From Chlorokybus atmophyticus (Eukaryota > Streptophyta > Chlorokybophyceae > Chlorokybales > Chlorokybaceae): 64,000 nucleotides of DNA. Below, in pieces: positions 57,100 to 64,000 of the stretch; position 1 is the stretch's first letter; each line of letters starts with the position of its first letter. The translations under genes were made by a program, and so were the position numbers. The notes below the pieces were generated by a model. It did no database searches. It was not told the DNA's origin and saw nothing but the letters and a program-made list of their open reading frames with translations. The stretch covers positions 210,891 to 274,890 of the forward strand of contig RHPI01000560.1 in NCBI GenBank assembly GCA_009103225.1, in the 5' to 3' direction.

Positions 57100-60000
57100 T
57101 CAAACCATCAGGTCCAACTTGGCATTCAACTCATCATGCGAGATCAGCCCAATGACCTTACGGTCTTCGTCATTGTACTCAATGCCAACAAGGTTAGCAA
57201 TCTGAGTGTACGCTTCCGAGATGTTGGACTTGATTGGTCGCAACAAGATCGCGCGTGTGGAGGGCGAGGTGAGATACAATCGCAACCGCGCCATGACTCC
57301 AGGCAGAGTCTCCAAAGCCTCGCGCACCTGTGCACGCGCATCAGCATATGTCCACTACACACTTCACAACTCCCAGCCTTGACACACGCTGTGCACAAGC
57401 AGGCTTGCAGTATACTTAAGGTTGTGACTTGGCTGGGTTATGGGTACATGACAAGGCAAGCAACAATGAAAATGTACAATAACTATAAACACTGGCATAC
57501 ATTCAAAGGGCTCAGCAGCCAGTAGATGGAAAGGACACCTACTCAGCATGCTCATGCATGCATGGTCACACATACCTTGTCAATCATCTCTTTCAACCGC
57601 TCAGGTGAAGCGAATGCCTGCTCCCTGAGCGGTTGCGAAGAGTGCCCACTTGACAGCTTGACCGCAGTCACTTTGGTGATAAACGACAGCATGGGCTCAA
57701 TGATGAGCTTTGTCATGGACATGATGAACGCCTCGCATGTGGCTTTGAGAGCCTTTTCCAAGTCCTTCTTGGAATCCATCATGCTCTCTGTCACGCGTGG
57801 AGCTCCTTGAGCCATGAAGTTAAAAAAAGATGTTTCACCCCGCATGATTCGTCTCAGATGATCGCGCATGTGCGAGAAGTCCAGATCGCGGTACGTGACG
57901 GCAAAGTCAATGTCAAATGGCGCAATCTGCTCTCTCAATATCAAAAGATGCTTAATCAGGAACAGCTGACCGTCCATCGTGCCCGCTTTGCGCATTATCA
58001 GCCTGCTCGCAAGCTGTATTGAACTCGAACACAATGTCACAGCCTCTTGCGCGAAATCCGTAAAGATGCCCACATCTACTGTGCGGTACAGTTTCGACAA
58101 ACAGGAGAGCGTGCGCTCCAGTGGCGGGTACCAACCCGCATACATATCCCGACTGTAATCCTCCACGCTGCCACTTGTTTCAGCTGTTCCTGCAGCCTGC
58201 AAGAAAATATCACTGTTGTTTAGACGGGTGCGAGAATGTGGGTGTCTTAACTGCTGCATGTTGCCATACCAAAGTTGACATTGCCACTCCAAACAAAACA
58301 GACAACATTGCATACCGCAGCGATGCGCTCAAGCTTGGCAGGGTAATCAAGGTCGTCTGGGGTGGGCGTATAGGTCGCAACCTCATCGCGCATGAATGTC
58401 TGCGCACGGAATATCAAGCGCTCTTGCACGTCCGCATTGATGCGTTCAACTGTTGGTCGCAGCCCTGCAACTGCCTCTCCTCTCCTGCACAAGCACAGTG
58501 TCAAGCTATCTGGACCCATCACAGTTGTTTGGGAATGATGCTCTCAGAGCCAAAATGCTGCACAGCTGCTTTCTATGTAGTATGCTGGCTTGGTGCTCAT
58601 CGGCCAGGCACGCTTGCATGTGTACCTTCCAAGGTGTTCTTCGAGAACCTCCCCACGCAGGATTTCTACAAGCTCACAAAGCAAGTCGAGGTCCTGTTCG
58701 TGGACGAAAAGGGGCCGCAACGCATCATACAGGACTGTGCAAAGGGGATCTAGCAGAGGTGCAAGAGGATTCGGGCCCGTTGTCACAGAGGTGGAGGCAG
58801 AAGAGGATGGGAAAAAGTGTTCAAACAGCTGGTGCTCAAGCTGGCAGACCTGCAAAGTGTTACACAAGTCGGGTCAACTTCACATGCCCTCCTCGGTGTA
58901 TCAATGTTGAAACAGTACTATGATGGGTTCACCTGCATCAAGTAGGCGCAACCGGAACGAGTCAGGGTGGCAACTGGCTGTGCTGCAGCGTAGGCGGCGA
59001 TACGTTCTTGCACGGTGGCAGCCACCAACGCAAGGCGCTCCGAGCAGTAAAGGGCGTGACAGTCGGTGAGCAGCTGTGCATATTCTTTCCCTGCAGTGGA
59101 GATACTCATCAACATATAAAGCATGCTAGAATAAAACAAATTACAGACGAACTTGCGCCTCAATCTCAGCTACTCCCTACCGCAACGTTAGCATTGAAAG
59201 GATTGTGCCAACCTCAGGGTGCTGCTTTGTGCCCATTGTGGACATACTACTACTGCTGCATGCTTTAAACATGGGCATGGACACATATCCTATGTTTGTA
59301 ACACACTGCACAGCACACCATGACAAGGCATCATGCAACTCACTGGATCCTCTCGCCTCCATCTCTTCCATAAGGCCTTTGAGCTCGGGTGCAGCAGCGC
59401 GGAAACGCACGTAAAGCAGGGAAGTCTCCGCACCTTCCATCACACCGGTTGCACCACTCTCACGCACGGCAGCTTGTACCTGCACATTTTGCAAGAGTAA
59501 GCAGCAGTTGCACAGAGGTCAACGGAGGTGGATCTAGATTAGATTCTAGACTGAAGCAGTACCAGTGTAGCAAGTTTTGAATGTTATGAATGGTACATGC
59601 AGTCACAGTGATGAGATGCCATATCTGAGTGATGCTATGCTTACCTGGGCTGAGGCGTAGCGGAGCACTGACAGGACATGTGTTCGCACAAGGCCAAGAG
59701 CGCGAGCCTGCAGCTGCTTAAACTTGACCAGATAGGTGCTTGAATCTGCATATTGAGGGTTGCTCGAGACATACCTGCACACACCATCAGAGAGCTTCAT
59801 TGGAAAGAAGCGCATCTTGAGCAAGTTTTATATCACTTGCTGTTGATGCTTGCAAGATGCGCGCAACACACCAAGCTCAATGAGAAGCATGTGTGCATAC
59901 GTACGCAATGCATTCGTCAAGGCGCCTGACCAGTGGCAGAAAGTGTCCACTTTGGACAGAGATGCCCCCAGAGGCATGAAACTGCGTGGAGACTTTCTCC

Positions 60001-61328
60001 AGCTCATCAAAGTAGTTGAGCTTGGTCCGCAGAGCATCCGCAAATGCTGCCAATCTCTCTTTCTCCTGCAGATATGCAGGCACACACATAATGCTGCATC
60101 AGCTTGTCATTGCGTATGAGACTCATGCATGCAAGCATGCATGCCATACATGAGTGTGCTGTTGCAACCCAGCAGTGCAGTTTAACTGGTGCCATACCTG
60201 TACAAGCTGCTCGCATGCATCGGATAGAGCACGTGTTTTGGTCGCGACAGCTCTATGCTGAGCTTGCAAGTCTTCAAAAAGCTGCAACGTTTCATCGACC
60301 TGCGACCACCCGAGTACGAGACATGATGCTTACTGGTCAGTTTGCAGCAGCGTACATGCCATGCAGCAGTTGAAACATTACGTACCAGTGAGATTATTGA
60401 GTCAAACGTGCGCAGATGGTTTAGCAGCTCCTCTGCATAATGCTGGTACTTCTCTTCCATCTCGGAATTCATGGCTGCCTCCAGCTCCGCATGCCATTTG
60501 TAAAACTGCCAGCAGTATAGATGCTGAGGTGCTGGGTTGCGGACTTGCATGCATGTCAGTTTGTGTGTACACGCACCTGATGACTGTTTTGCAACGACAG
60601 CTGGGATGGGGGCAAGAATTGGTGCGCTTTCTCGTCACTGCTTGGTGTGGGTGGCTGCTGATCCTGACTTCCACTCTCAAGCTGTCGTGAAGCAGACAAG
60701 TGTATCAACAGACCGCTCTAAGAAAGCTGCTACAAGTCTGTTGTCCAAACGTTTCCCAGTAGCTAACTGATTTCAATCGTGGTGACTTTGTTTACGGGAA
60801 GAAAGGAGGTCAGTATGTGAGCAAACTTACATGTTGTGGGAGGGGTCGCTCGCCCACATAATCTGCGACCAAGCTCACAGCTTGCAACTGCTCATCCGTT
60901 AAAGGTGCGTTCTGTACAACAGGTACATAATGAGACGTGATGAGTTGCATGCGCAAGCCATAATTGCATCGCAAGACGTAACCTGGTAAAAAGGCACAAC
61001 ATGGCGATTGACTTAATGAAGAGCCAGCTCTAGTGCTCGTTCCTTCAATTAACACGTGCCAGCATGGAATACAATGCAACCCCAAGGTTGAATACTACAC
61101 TGTGCATGCGCACATTTGCTTAACGTCAGGATGCGCAAGATAATTGCATTCCATGCAACAGCACAATTCAATTTGATGCTGTAAGTAGTTGCATTGGTAT
61201 GACAGCCTGTGCTTGACAACTATCTCCCCGATCTCCAGTCGTACCTGCTCCCAGGTGTGCACGAAGCTGTACCCCCTTGAAACAGCAGCCCTCCCCGCAA
61301 GCGGCGGCGGTGCCGCCGCCGCCGCCAT
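57100..61328 (-). CDS. COG3: Conserved oligomeric Golgi complex subunit 3
   Basis: COG3, a lobe A subunit of the COG tether for retrograde vesicles at the Golgi. Thirteen exons (61328-61245, 60911-60831, 60681-60577, 60505-60386, 60299-60198, 60065-59905, 59774-59645, 59479-59344, 59090-58933, 58849-58626, 58484-58316, 58196-57576, 57327-57100) encode 772 residues with all phases closing, the family's usual size. Conserved parts: [20 protein letters not shown], coiled [100 protein letters not shown], then [17 protein letters not shown]. The C-terminal helical region has [16 protein letters not shown] and [20 protein letters not shown]. Exon 3 may begin at 60681 or a few codons later. It is divergent from the right-edge gene. 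Confidence 0.94.
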
Positions 61329-61628
61329 GACCCACCAGCAGGCCGCCAACGACAACAACCTCACCGCAGCCAGGCCAAAGCCCAGCCCTAATTTTCAAAC
61401 GATTAACTGGCAAGTCCACCGCCGTCAACAGTCAAGCAGCTTGCATTTCCCCCTGCTCATTTCAACCGTGACGTTCCCGTGCCGTTAAACAAGCTAGGCA
61501 CATGCACACACACAAGTCTTTGTCATTGTGCCTGGCTAAGCTTTGGTGTGCCCTGCTTGTCGCTGGCGGGCGGGGCGGCGGGGTGACTGGGAGGGTGAAG
61601 CGGAGGCGCAACAGATGTAGGGACGCTC
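61329..61628. promoter_or_regulatory. Divergent promoter region, COG3 / right-edge gene
   Basis: 300 bp between start codons, containing both 5' UTRs. No core element recognised. Confidence 0.45.
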
Positions 61629-64000
61629 ATGGCGGGGATAGTGACAGCGGTGGGTCCGCCTAGGACAGTGGCCACGAGGGCGAGCTCTGCGAGAAAGCAG
61701 AGCAGCAATGGCGGCATGCAGCCTGTGGCGGCAGCTGCAGGATGGCAGAGCGCAGCTCAAGGCAAGCAGCAAGTAGTGGACCTGACGGACGTCATGCCTC
61801 CACCGCCGCCAGTGACGCTGCGTGTGCCACGGGTAAGTTTAAGCGAGCGGTGCCTCCAGCTCGCAGCAGCCTGTGTTCGCCGGTGTGACTGCGGGTGCAT
61901 GTACAAGACAATGCAGGCAATTTCAAGCTGCCAAGTGCTTGCTAACGTCCAGCAAACCTTTCCGTCACATTGTGCAAGAATGTGAAGAAGCCAAAGACAG
62001 GATACTGCTTGAACTTGTGCACTTCTTGCACAATGCATGTTGCATCGACTTATGCGTAAAACCAAAAAGTGTCTGCAGCGTAGCGTTGAACCTTACATTG
62101 AGACAAGAAACCTACGTCAACCTAAGTCATGAACTGTGACTTTGTCAGTCACTACCCCTTGTAGACTGTGAGAGCTCGCATCAGGTTGCACCAGGCAATG
62201 CAAGCTTCGGCTTCATGTCCTTCCCAATGCAACCTTTTGGAAACAGCATAAGTTCAGACTGCTGCTTAGTTTGCTCTCCACCAACGGAGGCCACTTTGTA
62301 TTGCATGCATCACCGACACGAGCTTCACAACACTTCCGTTATCATCCAGACGTACAGTTGCACAGATGCATTGGCGCTCAGCGTTGTGTGTTGGAACCAT
62401 GCGTGTGTGAGTTGGGTTCTGTACGCTGACTCATCCACGAAGGTTGCTATGGCAGCTTCAAGCCTGTGTGTGCGCATTGTTTCAAGTCTTTTAGCTGTGA
62501 TTTGTTTCTGTATATAGCGATCGTCTATTGGTGGCGACTGTGGGGCAGGCAAAAGCCCCATATCTCAGAGCCCTGGAGCCTCTCCCTTTCCACAGATGTC
62601 CAGGCAGCTTTGCGTGCAGCAGAAGTCTTGCATGTTCGACGATTGAGGGGTTTGCTGTTGCAGACAAACGGTGCAGCTGGCATGCACATGGCAACGCCAG
62701 CCAAGCGCAAACTCCCAATAGAACAAGACCTTGCTGCGGACGACCGCGCGGCTGCTCCCACGCCGAGCAGCTGGTAGAACACACAACATGCAAGCACAAC
62801 ATGCATCTTGTGGCGCACATGCACTCAGCTAACATGCCTGTGTGCAGCCAATGCACGTGCAGGTGCTATGCCTGGCACGGCAAGTATGCCGCCTGCTCAG
62901 CCTGGAACATCCAAATGGCGTTTATCCCAAGAGATGAGCTGCTAGATCTCCAAGTCAAGTGTAGGTGAGTACAAGGTGTGTCACATGTGTGAAAGAGCTT
63001 GTCGCATCAGCGTTGCAAGTTTACTGCAGTCCCGAATCTGAATGATCTGCAGCGAAGCTGTGAGCGTTTTTGCGCATGCTGTGGCTGGCAGCATCGCAAA
63101 GAGGCGAAACACAAGTGGATATCAGTTATTCCAGGTAAGTGTTTTTGCTACTGATGTAGTGGTCGTGAGTAAAACACTAGTTAATAGTATGCGTATCCTC
63201 TGCAGATTGCCGGAGCACGCGTAGGTCCCGATGGGCAGACTTGCATTGCTACTCCAACAGGTTCATGGGTGAGTGTTGGATTGCCATGCCGGAATCTGTG
63301 GCTGTATCCACAAATCCAATTTGTCAGGTTCCTATTACGGAAACTTCCGCACAAGCTGTGTCCGCTGAAGAACTGGCCATGCTTCGGCATGAGATCGCAG
63401 ATGGCAGGCATCCCTTGCTAAAGCTGGTATGGTTACCGCTATGTGTGCATGGTTGCTGTGCTTTGCCTGTCTGATCCTGCTGCTCTGGCTGCTAACTTGG
63501 ACTTGCAGAAAACCATGACGGACTCCAGAGCTGCACGAACGCGCTACAAAGATGAGAAACTTCACAAGGTCGAGTTGATGCAAGGGAGGTTGGCTTTGAT
63601 GCTCTGTTATTGAAAGTGTTTGTATTGACAGGAGAATCTTCGCAAACTGCTCGCGAGCGCTAACAAGCAAGAACAGTTTGGCAACGACAAAAAGGTTGGC
63701 CACATACCTTTTACGACAATAACTCCATGCAGCACTGCCAAGCTACTAGTGCAAGTCTGTCACAGTTGTCTCGTGCCATTGCACACGCAGCAAGTGCCTT
63801 GCATCCCAGCATGCCATACTTGCACCATTCTGATGCGTGAGTTATCTGTCTTATCTGTCTTTACCTCGTGGCAGGCTCAGGAGTTGTTGCACGAGTACCG
63901 AATGATAACGGACCGGGGGCTGTTTGAACGCGTCCCTCCTGAGCTGCAGGCTTTGGAAGACATGCCACCTTTTCAAGCCACACAGGATGTGCTTGGAGCA
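61629..64000 (+). CDS. Unrecognised protein, runs off right edge
   Basis: I do not recognise this family. Exon 1 (61629-61832) encodes an Ala/Pro-rich start with VVDLTDVMPPPPP, where VVDLTD fits the core of a SUMO-interacting motif. An exon at 62596-62773 has a basic KRKLPIEQDL stretch. A coherent 3' series follows in one frame: about 63053-63134 (AVSVFAHAVAGSIAKRRNTS), 63206-63268 (IAGARVGPDGQTCIATPTGS), 63328-63426 (ELAMLRHEIADGRHPLLKL), 63509-63568 (SRAARTRYKDEKLHK), 63632-63694 (ENLRKLLASANKQEQFGNDK) and 63875 to the edge (AQELLHEYRMITDRGLFERV). This part is charged and helical. At least one exon between 61833 and 62595 is missing from my model, because the phases of the known exons do not meet. 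Confidence 0.6.

Overview
This window is nuclear DNA from a green alga (Chlorophyta). Genes are cut into many short exons with GT-AG introns, often opening GTGAGT, GTAAGC or GTATGT. Several proteins are specific to the green lineage: a plant-type NDUFB2 subunit of respiratory complex I, a starch-targeting CBM48/coiled-coil protein, a plastid DUF1995 protein and a P/U-type cyclin. TGTAA, the usual green-algal poly(A) signal, lies downstream of some genes. I cannot name the genus. Three runs of N (12122, 12558-12562, 53405-53412), two of them beside poly-C tracts, mark assembly gaps. For each gene below I rebuilt exons by hand from reading frame, splice sites and family conservation. Exon phases close in every complete model.

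Layout. 0.27-3.2 kb: THO complex subunit 7 (-) head-to-head with NDUFB2 (+). 4.6-10.5 kb: eIF3d (-) head-to-head with nuclear poly(A) polymerase (+). 12.1-22.7 kb: a mobile-element island with a possible inverted-repeat element, a TRIM (miniature LTR retrotransposon) and a decayed minus-strand Ty3/gypsy element of about 8.6 kb with two LTRs, a foldback insertion and a probable nested insertion. 24.5-25.4 kb: P/U-type cyclin (-). 25.4-28.9 kb: gene-free, AT-rich from about 26.45 kb. 28.9-33.3 kb: PTST/FLO6-like starch protein (-) head-to-head with a plastid FKBP isomerase (+). 35.7-37.7 kb: bZIP factor with a candidate membrane anchor (-). 39.3-43.2 kb: pirin-like protein (-) head-to-head with a HAD-family hydrolase (+). 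43.8-48.4 kb: ECHDC1-like crotonase (-) whose predicted start overlaps that of an amidase (+). 49.9-52.1 kb: DUF1995 protein (-). 53.5-56.4 kb: organophosphate/phosphate antiporter with an LEA-like N-terminus (+). 57.1-61.3 kb: COG3 Golgi tether (-), head-to-head with an unrecognised gene (+) that runs off the right edge.

Six of the gene pairs are divergent with short shared 5' regions, so bidirectional promoters may be common here. The genes do not form one pathway. They cover mRNA export, polyadenylation and translation initiation, respiration, plastid carbon (starch initiation and sugar-phosphate transport), Golgi traffic and stress transcription. The most unusual material is the retroelement island, where the TRIM shares its primer-binding site and polypurine tract with the neighbouring gypsy element, and several proteins with altered catalytic or metal-binding residues.
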